From assembly GCA_910592205.1 (NCBI GenBank), contig CAJVPJ010000183.1, positions 1 to 36,962 on the forward strand: a stretch of DNA of 36,962 nt, written 5' to 3'. Source of the stretch: Paraglomus occultum (Eukaryota > Glomeromycota > Glomeromycetes > Paraglomerales > Paraglomeraceae). The translations under genes were made by a program, and so were the position numbers. This document shows, piece after piece, positions 19,727 to 30,024 of this stretch (within the stretch, counting starts at the first letter, position 1; each line of letters begins with the position of its first letter). The notes under the pieces were generated by a model. That model was not told where the DNA came from, made no database searches, and was given only the letters and a program-made list of their open reading frames with translations.

Positions 19727-21215
19727 AGCATACTGTAATTAACCCCCCTAGGGTTTGTTTACGTTACAATGCCGATCATTTATCTGAACGTGTATACAAA
19801 CCTCAAATAAATTTTATATGATATGAAATTAGTGACTTTTTAAATTAGGACTTATACTCACGATGTAAATACCGCTTTTTGTATACGCTTCTCCTGGACT
19901 ATTATTAACTTCGATTATTTAAGTAGATTTCTTTTAGTGAGATTAGTATTGACGTCGCACTAAAATATCAGAAGTATCTATTGTGCGGAAGTTCTCTGTG
20001 TAATTGTTGTGATAGATGACAAGCATTTGTGAAACTTTTCGAACAATATTAATATGTTTTATTACACAGATTCTAAATACCCAGCCTTCTGTGATAGTTG
20101 CACTATAAAGCGAATTACGTCATGCTCAATTGTACAATTGTCGATCGACACTAACTGACATTATTATTAGCACTAACTATTGTTCCTTATTCCTTTTTCT
20201 ATAATTACTTTTCATCATTTGTCTCATTTTCTGTATACCTTGTTGGTCAAAGTGGACTTCATATGTTTCATTTCCTTAGCCACCTCTCCATTTCCCCTAA
20301 CATATTCATCTCATGCAAACATATTTTATCACTCATTATTCTTATTCTCTTCATCACTTAGAATATTGACTACTTTGCTTCTGATTATGATGCTCACTGT
20401 CCAGGCTTGTGACAGTTCTTTCTAACGTGGGACATCCAATTGTTTCAGCCATTATCAGGCCCTCTCATTGATATTATTTTAATTCTTGCTTCCAAAGATA
20501 GCTGCGTTCAACCAGCAGTTTGTTCCTGGTTCTTTGTCTTTGCTGAAGTCATTGTTTGTTTGGGAGTGCTTTCCATTTAGAAAAATGGTCTGGGTTTGTC
20601 TGGGTATACATATATATTGGGTAGGTTATACGAATCTGGGCACCTGAAATGACAAGGCCGGTGACAAAATGCAATGCTTGCGGTAACAAGTTACATGTTA
20701 AAGTTTTGCGGCTGCGGGTAATTTTAAATTTCGCTTTTCAATCATTTATTAATGGGTACGTATAAGGGAAAAAAAAGTAAAAACACATTTATAAATAATC
20801 CGGAAGAAACGGAAATAAAAATCCAAGAACTTTACCGACAGTGCATACCGACAGTGCATTTACACCGGCATCAGAATAAATGCATAATGCGGTGTTGTGC
20901 AGTTTGTTTTGGTTACACCAGTACATTAGTATTTTTATTATGCCATATACTACTAAATATAATTACCGAATATTATTAAAAGCCCCCCCAAAATAGTTGA
21001 CAAAACGGATTAGTTCAAAGGTATACTTTTTTGATACAATTTGCAGCACGAACAATTGGGGGGGGGGAAAGTTGCTAGGTTTTATTTCAAAAATTCTCCA
21101 CGTTTACTATTAATAAACACACGTTTCTATCTACTTGTTTGCTTCTAATATTGTGCTTAGAATACATAATAATATTAAATACACTTAAAATACATAAAAA
21201 ATGTTACCAAAGTTT
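19727..21215. other. Intergenic; no supported gene
   Basis: No recognised gene. It includes a pyrimidine-rich plus strand around 20180-20430 and C- and G-runs at about 20984 and 21059, neither tied to a feature. Confidence 0.45.
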
Positions 21216-22736
21216 CTAATAAAATTGTTCATAATTATAAGCAAAACTACTACGGGTTGAATTATAAAGAGCAAAAAAGCCTGTAATTTGTATTTTAAAC
21301 TCGTCATTTGTCAGCTCTTCGAATTCGATACATTTTTGAATGTCTCCCAACCAAAGCTTTTTTGTTTGCTCGAGTGTAAGCATATCTACCTCTGGAATTT
21401 CGAATGCCAAACATGGATAATCTTGGACCTCAAATTCAAACAATTTTGACAGATAACTAAATAAATAACTGATTGGCTTTGCGTGCGGACATTCTTTAAA
21501 GAGTGGCAAAAGTGACCGTTCAAAAGGTACATTTGTGGCATAGTATTCGCCCAAGATAGTATCTGCATCTCCCAGTTCTGCCGTATTGGTGATCCGTGTG
21601 TGCACAATAATAATTTCCTTCATCAAGTATCTAACAACCGCAGACCTTGCGCCGAACCTCAACATGTATCGATATATTACAAGGGGGTATTTAAGAAATG
21701 AGTGAGATTGGGAAAGCAGCCGGTTATTTCCGTCTTCGACGACAATTCTGTACTTTTCAAATGCAGAGAGAATCTGTTTCTCGGGATTATTAACCGAATT
21801 GATTACGTAATTAAGCGCATCAGTGTGTTCAAGGTTCCTTGTCGGATCAAGCAATTCGATCAAGCATATATCAAGTATATCCGCCCTGGACAGTTTTCGA
21901 GCAACAGAAAAGCCCTCAATGAGACTCTTTCCGACATCAACTAATTTTCTTCTGAATAAGAGTATAGCGTTTCCTAATAGAGTGTCAGTAAGTGAAAATC
22001 CGATTAATTGTAAATTATATAGTTTTTCGGCAACAAATTTCCCCGAAGCAACACTGGTAGAGTACAGATTTAGTAGGGTCTGTTGCACAACAGTGTTTGC
22101 CAAGTCTGTCGTTATTTCATGGTAGCCTATCTTTCGCCAAGAATTCAGTAAGTTTGGAAAAGTGACAATCGCTTGTGCCACGATTTTCAATTCCAAAGCT
22201 GATGCGTAACCGTTTAGAAACAGATCATCTTGATATTCGACGAAATTTTCAAACACGCATGTGCGGAAAGTTGGACTAATCGGAAAAGGTGTAAAGCCAT
22301 GAGATTCAATAATGGTTTTGATATTGTCTTCGTTTCCAATTCCTTCTAACACTTGACGAATTGACTGCATGTCATCACAGTTACTGCTTGTATATTCTTT
22401 TTTATAATTAAGAATACACTCGTATATGTCGTTGGAAATATTACTACCCCACAGACCTTGTGTTCCATAACCAAGTTTGAGTCGGTAAACAAAGTATCGA
22501 CTGATATGAGTATTCTTTAGCAATAGCTCGGTCAACTCGACGTTGAGCAACGGTTTGCCGATTCTTACAGCATGGAATAATGCATGAACACGGCCGTACT
22601 TGTTGAGTATCCATCTATATTTTGTATAGGGCGAATTTACTATGTTGTACCAATTGCGAGAGCAACGTCCAAGCAAGAAAGGGTTTTGCAAGCAGCTTGC
22701 AATTTCTGCTTTGAGTTCTATAGGTAACGTATCCAT
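21216..22736 (-). CDS. F-box-like family protein, copy B (intact)
   Basis: 506 residues, single exon, ATG at 22736 to TAG at 21216. Residues 1-45 (MDTLPIELKAEIASCLQNPF, then LGRCSRNWYNIVNSPYTKYRW) fit the F-box pattern of Leu-Pro, Glu-Leu, Ile and a C-terminal Trp, which in known F-box proteins binds Skp1 in SCF ubiquitin ligases. Residues about 50-90 (ALFHAVRIGKPLL..ELLLKNTHISRY) resemble one ankyrin-like helical hairpin. The remainder is helical, shared with copies A, C and D, and unassigned; it would be the substrate-facing part if the SCF role holds. A TATA box lies about 60 nt upstream. It is most like copy C over the C-terminal half, where much of the DNA is identical, so B and C are a recent pair. 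Family membership is certain, F-box function likely, target unknown. Confidence 0.85.
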   Translation of the reverse strand: MDTLPIELKAEIASCLQNPFLLGRCSRNWYNIVNSPYTKYRWILNKYGRVHALFHAVRIGKPLLNVELTELLLKNTHISRYFVYRLKLGYGTQGLWGSNISNDIYECILNYKKEYTSSNCDDMQSIRQVLEGIGNEDNIKTIIESHGFTPFPISPTFRTCVFENFVEYQDDLFLNGYASALELKIVAQAIVTFPNLLNSWRKIGYHEITTDLANTVVQQTLLNLYSTSVASGKFVAEKLYNLQLIGFSLTDTLLGNAILLFRRKLVDVGKSLIEGFSVARKLSRADILDICLIELLDPTRNLEHTDALNYVINSVNNPEKQILSAFEKYRIVVEDGNNRLLSQSHSFLKYPLVIYRYMLRFGARSAVVRYLMKEIIIVHTRITNTAELGDADTILGEYYATNVPFERSLLPLFKECPHAKPISYLFSYLSKLFEFEVQDYPCLAFEIPEVDMLTLEQTKKLWLGDIQKCIEFEELTNDEFKIQITGFFALYNSTRSSFAYNYEQFY

Positions 22737-22795
22737 TTTTCGTAGAATGTCTCAAAGTTTGATATTAAAGAAAGTGATGGCTATGATTCAAATGA

Positions 22796-22810
22796 CTTTA
22801 TTTATATAAA
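22796..22810 (-). promoter_or_regulatory. TATA box of copy B
   Basis: TTTATATAAATAAAG on the minus strand, about 60-75 nt before the copy B ATG. Confidence 0.55.
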
Positions 22811-24518
22811 TTTGAGGTGTGATTAATTCACTGTACATGCCACTATCCCATTCAATAAATGATTATTTATAACAGAAAAGTTGAGCCCAATAAGTATTAC
22901 TATTATAAAATGTCAGCAAGCTAACGTGACATCATGCCCATCTTTGGCAACAAAAAAGGATAAGGTTTCAAATTACTGGCGTGGCAAAGCAGAATGTGGG
23001 CGAGTTGTCTATATTTATAATGTTACACACATGCACGGCATTTTCGTCTTAGATTTTTCTTTTACTTGCTTTTTCGTATTGATCCACCTTTCTTTTTCCG
23101 AAACCGAGAAAAGTTTTATAATTTGGCCATTATGACAGAAAACAATGCCTTATACAGAAACTAATGCCTTACCCGTTAGATGCTTACTAATTACTATATA
23201 GCCATCATTTTTTGGTTACCCCAGTGTAACCACTACTTCCAGTCAGTGTAACTACACAACATCTGCATGCGCTGGTAAATAATGATGATCTGATTTGACT
23301 GAACATCAATGGTGAGACAGAGCCAAGTACCGATGAATACGGCTTCGCATAGCCTAAACCGTTTTTGTCCCTGAAACAAACGGAACACAAACAAACATTG
23401 GATTCATTATTATGCTTATAAATTATTAAAACTTGAAACATTTCGCTATGTAAACGGTATGTAATTATGGTTAGTTGGCATTAATTTGGTAGTTGATTGT
23501 TGTCAGTCTTTGTGTGAACATTGGATAATTGAAACTCTGAATACAATGATTGACTGTCGATGCAGGTCGTAATATGCATATTTATATTACTATATATGAC
23601 AAATTATATAATAAATATCTAACCGAATATACAGGGTACTTTTACCGAAAATAATATTTATTACGCCGTATGCTACCGTCCTTCCTTGACCAGTTCCTGG
23701 CGTCGTCGAACGCCTTGTAAACATTTAAATTCCTAGCTTTCGAAAATCGTAACTATTAACATGTCGTAAAATTGCTTTTTTACCAACAAGTCTTCTTTTT
23801 TTTTTGCCCGACGACATTAATGTCATATTCGAATTCAACTTGTGTTAACGTTTAGTTTACTCATCTCGTAGGAGCGGTCCAATAAAGAATTAACTCAAGA
23901 ATGCAGTTACCGAAAATCATTGTCGATATATATTTATTAACAGTTATTCTAAGAACAGTCGTTAGATTTGCGTTATTGTTCTAAGACATTTGGTAGAATC
24001 TACATTATTCGCAATGCTCAGAGTAAAAATAACTTATGTGTTTTAAAGTTGATACAAATAAAATTTTATATGCCAAGTTCAGGTTTGAAAAGTTAAAATG
24101 AAGAACCAACCCTTCAAGCGTCGATAGTGTTACGTAAATTACTAAGATTTACCAATTTGTCAATAGAATATTGACATATTTAAATCTTTACATGAATTTC
24201 TAGCATTATTATTGTCGGTGCATTTGTGCGGTTGCGTTTTATAATGACTGGTTATTATTGCTTTTATGTTAGCGTGCGTGAGGCATACGCCTTTTAAAGG
24301 CGACCGTGAGGTAGTCAACTATCGAATGGTATGAAAAAGTCAGCATAGATTAAGAGAACCAAAAGTACATTTTTAACGTTTATAATAATAAGTTATTAAG
24401 CAGACACATTTTCCTACTTAATTCTCTTTAATAATAATAACATAGCTTACACTTAGAATAAATAACCATTCGAAAATTCCATAAAATGCTTAAGATGCAT
24501 ATCAACCTTGAAATTCTA
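22811..24518. other. Intergenic between copies B and C
   Basis: No gene supported. Minor items: a doubled ATGCCTTA motif near 23144-23172, GGTTACCCCAGTGTAACC near 23214 (short palindrome) and CGCCTTTTAAAGGCG near 24288. Confidence 0.45.
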
Positions 24519-25615
24519 TCAATAAAGCTGTTCATAATTATAAGCAAAACTACTACGAGTCGAATTATAAAGAGCAAAAAATTCTATAATTTGTTTTTCA
24601 AATTCGTCATTTGTCAGCTCTTCGAATTCGATACATTTTTGAATGTCTCCTAACCAAAGCTTTTTTGTTTGCTCGAGTGAAGTAAGTGTATCTACTTCTG
24701 TAATTTCGAATTTCAAACATGGATAATCTTGGATTCCAAATTCAAACAATTTTGACAGATAACTAAATAAATAACTGATTGGCTTTGCGTGCGGACATTC
24801 TTTAAAGAGTGGCAAAAGTGATCGTTCAAAAGGTACATTTGCGGCATAGTATTCGCCCAAGATAATATCTGCATCTCCCAATTCTTCCGTATTGGTGATC
24901 TGTGTATGCACAATAATAATTTCCTTCATCAAGTATTTAACAACCGCAGACCTTGCACCGAACCTCAACATGTATCGATATATTACAAGGGGGTATTTAA
25001 GAAATGCGTGAGATTGGGAAAGCAGGTTATTTTCGTCTTCGACGACAATTCTGTACTTTTCAAATGCAGAGAGAATCTGTTTTTCGGGATTGTCAACCGA
25101 GTTGATAATGTAATCGAGCACATCAACGTGTGCAAGATTTCTTTTCGGATCAAGTAATTCAATCAAACATATGTCAAGCATATCAATCTTGGATATTTTT
25201 CGAGCAATAGCAAAGCCCTCAATAAGACTCTTTCCGACATTGACTATTTTTTTTCTGAATAAAAGTATAGCGTTTCCCAACAGAGTGTCGGTCAATGAAA
25301 CCCCAATTAATGCCAAAGTATGTAGTTTTTCGGTAACAAGTTTTTCCGAAGGAATACTGGTAGAGTACAGAGTTAGCAGGGTGCATTGTACAACAGGATT
25401 TTCCAAGTCTGTCATTATTTCATAGTAGCCTATCTTTTGCCAAGAATCCAGTAAGTTTGGAAAAGTGACAATCGCTTGTGTCACAATCTTCAATTCAAAA
25501 GCTGATGCGTAATTTGAAAACAGATCATCTTTATATTCGGCGGCGAAATTTTCGAATATGTATGTTCGGAAAATTGGATTAGGCGGAAAAGGCGTAAAGC
25601 CATATAATTCAATTA

Positions 25616-25946
25616 CCGTATACTACCGTGAATAAGCACCCACCCTTATCATAGTGAGGGGTGCTTATTCACGATAGGATCGGCAACTCTTATCGGCATT
25701 ATTAAAATGATCTGCAAATCATTACGTAAAGTATAATCCACAACAGCGTTAAGGGGTAGCTTACAACAGTAAGCGTACTGTTATTTGTGTTCGCAAAATG
25801 GCTTGTATAGTTACGTAATTAACTATGGGTGGGGGTACGTCATGCAGTTAATCTAGGTAATCTTGGGGGTGCTTATTCACGATACGATGCCATTTCTTAT
25901 AAGGGGTGCTTATTCACGATGGGTGCTTATTCACGGTAGTATACGG
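25616..25946. mobile_element. 331-bp MITE with TA target duplication
   Basis: Ends are perfect inverted repeats of 26 bp (CCGTATACTACCG at the outside, AAGCACCC at the inside), flanked by TA at 25614-25615 and 25947-25948. No coding capacity. Removing the element and one TA leaves an ATA ATT (Ile-Ile) pair exactly where intact paralogues have KTIIE, so the borders are confirmed by comparison. TA duplications suit Tc1/mariner-type transposases. The right end adds a direct copy of the inner repeat, so the termini are structurally complex. Confidence 0.92.
25627..25936. repeat. Five copies of a GGGTGCTTATTCACG motif inside the MITE
   Basis: Plus-orientation copies at 25659-25673, 25867-25881, 25904-25918 and 25921-25935 (the last from the right terminal repeat); the left terminal repeat gives the inverted copy at 25627-25641. 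The pair at 25627 and 25659 makes a 15-bp perfect hairpin at the left end. Repeated subterminal motifs are typical transposase-binding sites; that role here is inferred. Confidence 0.85.
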
Positions 25947-26455
25947 TATTGTTTTGAGATCGTTTTCGTTTCCAGTTTCTTTTAATATTTGGCAAATTAA
26001 CTGCATGTCATCACAGTTGCTGTTTGTATATTCTTCCTTGTAATTGAGGATATAAGCGTACACATCACTGGAGATATTATTGCCCCCACAGACCGTGTTT
26101 TCCATAACCACATTTGAGCCGGTAAACAAAGTATCGACTAATGTGAGTATTCTTTAGCAATAGCTCGGTTAATTCTAGGTCGAGCAACGGTTTACCGATT
26201 CTCACAGCATGAAATAATGCGTGTATGCGCCCATACGTTTTGGTTAACCATCGATATTTTGTATGGATTGAATTTACTATGTTGTACCAATCGCGAGAGC
26301 AACGTCCAAGTAAGAAAGGGTCTTGCAAGTAACTTGCAATCACCGCTTTTAATTCCGTTGGTAATCTCTTCATTAGCGAGAGTATAACGATTTTACTTCA
26401 CAAGACAGTGGACTTTGCTTAGCGACTTTTTCAAAATTGATCGGGAAAATTCACA

Positions 26456-26466
26456 CTTTTATATAT
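26456..26466 (-). promoter_or_regulatory. TATA box of copy C
   Basis: ATATATAAAAG on the minus strand, about 85 nt before the copy C ATG at 26373; retained although the gene is broken. Confidence 0.55.
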
Positions 26467-27899
26467 GATTTTGCAGAAGTTTTTGTTAAATAAAAATAGT
26501 CAACTTGTATCGTAGAAAGCTTTATAATAAATAGAAAAACAAGTAACATGCTGGAAGAAGCGGATACTGCCGCAAGCAATTGACACCAATTGAGATTAAA
26601 AGACCTACAGTGCGTTGTTGCTGTACTTATTATAATTGTGTTACGACTCGTACATACAATAGAAATAGAAGCATGTGATTTGAAAGTATTATTTGTTGTG
26701 TATAGTGCTAAATATTTTATCTCTCTAATAAGAAAACAACCATCAAGTTTACAAAACGCACTACCGTCATTGTGTATGGTGATTGCAAGTTTCATACAAT
26801 TATAATTACGCTTTATAAACTAGATTAGCGTTTAACAATGAATAAAAGTTGGCATAAAATAAACAAGCACAATGTTATTAAATGTTGGTATTTTTTATTG
26901 GAAAGGCCAGTGCAAAAATTTGATTTATTATAACCATTATCGTATCGTTGCTACATCCAGCTATTTGAATAAACTTGCGTTACGCAAGTATGCAAGCATG
27001 TTTGCATAATGCAGTAATGCACAGCAAGTGTTGCAAAGTTTTTTTTTGGTCAGTGTTGTATTGTCTCCTTCCTTCCGATAAAATTTGCGCAGAAACTCCG
27101 TATTGTTTATTATTTGTCGAATTTCTTACTTAATGCGAGCTTATCTATTTGTTGTATATAAATGGATAACAAGAAAGTCACCAGATTATGCGTAATAACC
27201 AAAAAGGGTACTCACAAACACAATGAATTTTATTGGGTGATGATAATTTACCGCGACGAAATGCGAAATACTACTATGAATATATAAAAAATTGTATATT
27301 TTTAACACTTTCTACTCTTAAAAAACGTTGTCATGTTACACTACTTTATGAAACAGACTGAAGACCAACGTTTTCCTTGTTCTATGTGTTGTTGGACTAT
27401 TTCGTTTAATACATAAAGAACAGGTTTATATGTTTATAATTAGAAATCTCGTTTATAAAGATACCTTCCCGGGTTCAAAAAGGGTTATCAGGTGAATGTT
27501 TTTGGAAACAAATACGGCTACTATTCGGATAAACAATCTAACAGCAGGCTATATAAAAATACGTGTTTTCTTTTATCCGAAGTTTTGTTTCCAAATCGTT
27601 CTTCTAGTTCACCACAAACGTACCCTTGGCGGAAGAGAAATGATACAAATTTGAATTTCGATGGATAATGTTATTTACTTTTTACGTTAATATGAGAAGA
27701 ATATATACGGCCAAACATTAATTGCCCACAAATTGATGCAATCTGCTTTTCTTAATTCTACCCCTTGTTATATTCATCATTCAATAAAGATCGACTTTTT
27801 AAGTCGGCTGCATCAACATTAGTTTTTACATAGAAAACGATTCAACCGATTATGTTACAACCCAGCCTCAATAACTTATAAAATGAAGAATAACCCGAG
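26467..27899. other. Intergenic between copies C and D (left part)
   Basis: No supported gene. An open frame of 114 codons at 26451-26795 (minus) overlaps the copy C promoter region and has no recognisable domain, so I do not call it. Confidence 0.4.
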
Positions 27900-28214
27900 T
27901 CAAAAATCAACACAAATTATCCATACATTGAAAGCCTTTTTTTTAGTGCTACGTACGGAAAGGATTTCCGGTATACAAAGTAAATGTCTTAAAGTATTAT
28001 GATTGATTGCATAATTACCCCTAGATAACGATACGCAAGCCACCTTTGTTGCTTGCGACCGAAAAGCCAACGTCTTATTCTTAATACATTTATGGACAAG
28101 TTTAACGTGAAACTTTATAGCAGACGCTGTTATCAAATTTATCGCTACCTCATTCACTGTCCTGCGTGAGAACAAATTCTCAGCCCCATAAGCTGCGGAC
28201 ATTGGTTGTACCAT
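27900..28214 (-). CDS. Hypothetical 104-residue protein
   Basis: ATG at 28214 with A at -3, open to TGA at 27900. Basic, with several Cys, no signal peptide, membrane segment or domain that I recognise. Codon makeup is more even than the surrounding AT-rich DNA, which is the only reason to list it. It lies downstream of copy D on the same strand. It could be chance. Confidence 0.25.
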   Translation of the reverse strand: MVQPMSAAYGAENLFSRRTVNEVAINLITASAIKFHVKLVHKCIKNKTLAFRSQATKVACVSLSRGNYAINHNTLRHLLCIPEILSVRSTKKKAFNVWIICVDF

Positions 28215-28466
28215 GTTACACTGATCTACAATGTTATTATTATCGGTAGATCTAGTTTATTATGTGCAACGTCAACGCTTCTCACGCACATTTCAAGGGG
28301 TATTTATTATAAATATTTCTAGATTTCTAGACAGACGATTAACTAAACATATTTTTCTGTATAACTACATAGTAATAATATGTGCTAAGCTATTAGAATA
28401 TATAAATCTTTTCCGTACTAATTACGCTTGAAATACAAATCAATTTCTTTAACCTTAAACCCCATA

Positions 28467-29975
28467 TTAACTTAAATTATAAAGAGTAAGAAAATCTATG
28501 GCCTGCCTTATAAATCCATCACTCATAAATTCATCAGATTGAATAGATTTTTGAATTTCTCCCAGCCAACGTTGCTTTAATTCTATTGTCTGCGTTGGTG
28601 ACACAAGTGCATCTACTTCTATGGGTATCGCTGTCAAAAATAGACGTTGGATTTCAGACCCAAACAAATTGGCCAAATATCCTTCAAATAAATAGCTGAT
28701 TGGCTTCGTACGTAGACATTTTTTGAACAATGATAAGAGCGATGGATCAAAAGGTACATTTGCAGCGTAATATTCGTCCAGAATAGTATCTGCATCCCGT
28801 AACTTGTCTGCATCATCGGTATCTTCAAGTTGCGAATGCACGATTAGAATTTCTTTCATCAAGTAACTGACGACGGATGACTTGGCATTAAATCTTAACA
28901 TGTATCGATATACTACAAGTGAGTATTTAAGGGACGTGTGAAGTTGTGATAAGTTATTTCCACTTTCGAACTTTTTCAATGCAGACAAAATTTGCTTTTC
29001 GGGATTATTGATCGCATTAATTACGTAATTCAGTGCATCAATGTGTTTTAGATTTTTCGAAGGATCAAGAAAATCTATCAAGCACATTTCAAGTACATCC
29101 GCCTTGCACATCTTCCGAGCAATTGAAAAGCCTTCAATGAGGCTTTCTCCGACATCGATTAATCTTCTTGCGAATAAAAGTAGACAATTTCCAATCACAG
29201 TATCAGTTAGTGGAAATCCAATCGATTGTAATTGGCATAACTTTTCAGCAACTGTTTGTATTGAAGGAACACCAGTTGAGTAAAGCTCTAATAGAGTGAG
29301 TTGCACAACTGCGTTTTCTAAATCTGCGATAATTTCATGATATCCCATTTTCTTCCAGATAGTTAGCGGCAAATGTTGATGATTGATTATCACCTTGGCT
29401 ATAATTTTCAAATCAGAGGCTGTTGCGTAACCGCCTGGAAACAGATCATCTTCAGATTCATCGAAATTTTCAAATATGTATGTGCGGAAAGTCGGACTAG
29501 GCGGAAAGGGCGTAAAGCCGTGGGTTTCAATTATTGTTTTGAGATCTTTTTCGTTTTCGTTCTCGGTTTCTGTTCTTTCTAATACTTGACGAATTAACTG
29601 CATGTCATCACAATTGCTGCTGTTTGTGTATTCTTTTTTATAATTAAGAATACAGTCGTATATATCCTTGGAGATATTACTACCCCACAGACCGTGTTTT
29701 CCGTAATAACCAAGTTTGAGCCGGTAAACAAAGTATCGACTAATGTGAGTGTTTTTCAGCAAGAGCTCGGTCAACTCGACGTCGAGCAATGGTTTGCCAA
29801 TTCTCACAGCATGAAATAATGCATGAATGCGTCCATACTTGTTGAGTATCCATTTATATTTTGTATGGGGCGAATTAACTATTGTATGCCAACTGCGCGA
29901 GCAACTTCCAAGCAAGAAAGGGTTTTGCAAGTAACTTGCAATCTCCGCTTTCAATTCTATAGGTAATTTATTCAT
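28467..29975 (-). CDS. F-box-like family protein, copy D (intact)
   Basis: 502 residues, single exon, ATG at 29975 to TAA at 28467. The F-box-like N-terminus (MNKLPIELKAEIASYLQNPF, then CSRSWHTIVNSPHTKYKW) is followed by the conserved ALFHAVRIGKPLLDVELTEL and NTHISRYFVYRL block, the SNCDDMQLIRQVLE block and a helical C-terminal half. It is more diverged from B and C than they are from each other, and its C-terminus ends ..FLTLYNLS, about 14 residues short of the ..SSFAYNYEQFY end of B. Around the LTDTVIGN stretch it is closer to copy A. A TATA box lies about 35-50 nt upstream. Probable role as in copy B: SCF adaptor with an unknown target. Confidence 0.85.
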   Translation of the reverse strand: MNKLPIELKAEIASYLQNPFLLGSCSRSWHTIVNSPHTKYKWILNKYGRIHALFHAVRIGKPLLDVELTELLLKNTHISRYFVYRLKLGYYGKHGLWGSNISKDIYDCILNYKKEYTNSSNCDDMQLIRQVLERTETENENEKDLKTIIETHGFTPFPPSPTFRTYIFENFDESEDDLFPGGYATASDLKIIAKVIINHQHLPLTIWKKMGYHEIIADLENAVVQLTLLELYSTGVPSIQTVAEKLCQLQSIGFPLTDTVIGNCLLLFARRLIDVGESLIEGFSIARKMCKADVLEMCLIDFLDPSKNLKHIDALNYVINAINNPEKQILSALKKFESGNNLSQLHTSLKYSLVVYRYMLRFNAKSSVVSYLMKEILIVHSQLEDTDDADKLRDADTILDEYYAANVPFDPSLLSLFKKCLRTKPISYLFEGYLANLFGSEIQRLFLTAIPIEVDALVSPTQTIELKQRWLGEIQKSIQSDEFMSDGFIRQAIDFLTLYNLS

Positions 29976-30007
29976 CGATCGTTATGTTTATACTATATAG
30001 CAGGAGG

Positions 30008-30024
30008 CTATTTATATATAATAT
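30008..30024 (-). promoter_or_regulatory. TATA box of copy D
   Basis: TTATATATAAATAG on the minus strand, roughly 35-50 nt before the copy D ATG. Confidence 0.55.

Larger units (their letters stand above)
24519..26373 (-). pseudogene. F-box-like family, copy C (frameshift plus MITE insertion)
   Basis: All parts of the family protein are present in order but in broken form. 26373 down to about 26088 codes the F-box-like start (MKRLPTELKAVIASYLQDPF). At 26083-26087 the minus strand has five G where copies B and D have four, shifting the frame after GLWG. The shifted frame goes on (NNISSDVYAYILNYKEEY, then NCDDMQLICQILKETGNEND) to the left edge of a 331-bp MITE (25616-25946). Past the MITE the family frame resumes (IELYGFTPFPPNPIFRTYIF) and stays open to the normal C-terminus (FAYNYEQLY) at 24519. 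The C-terminal 325 codons would be intact if started internally, but no promoter for that is seen. Close to copy B; the breaks look recent because little else has decayed. Confidence 0.9.

Noticed and set aside
25616-25946. CRISPR-like array suggested by repeated GGGTGCTTATTCACG units.
   Set aside because: Spacing is irregular, one copy is inverted, and the units belong to the terminal repeats of a TA-flanked MITE in a eukaryotic genome.
26451-26795. 114-codon minus-strand open frame as a gene.
   Set aside because: It overlaps the copy C promoter, lacks any domain and is opposed by an equally open plus-strand frame.
27470-27500. tRNA-like GGGTTCAAA motif.
   Set aside because: No cloverleaf arms or anticodon stem can be drawn around it; no tRNA gene found in the window.
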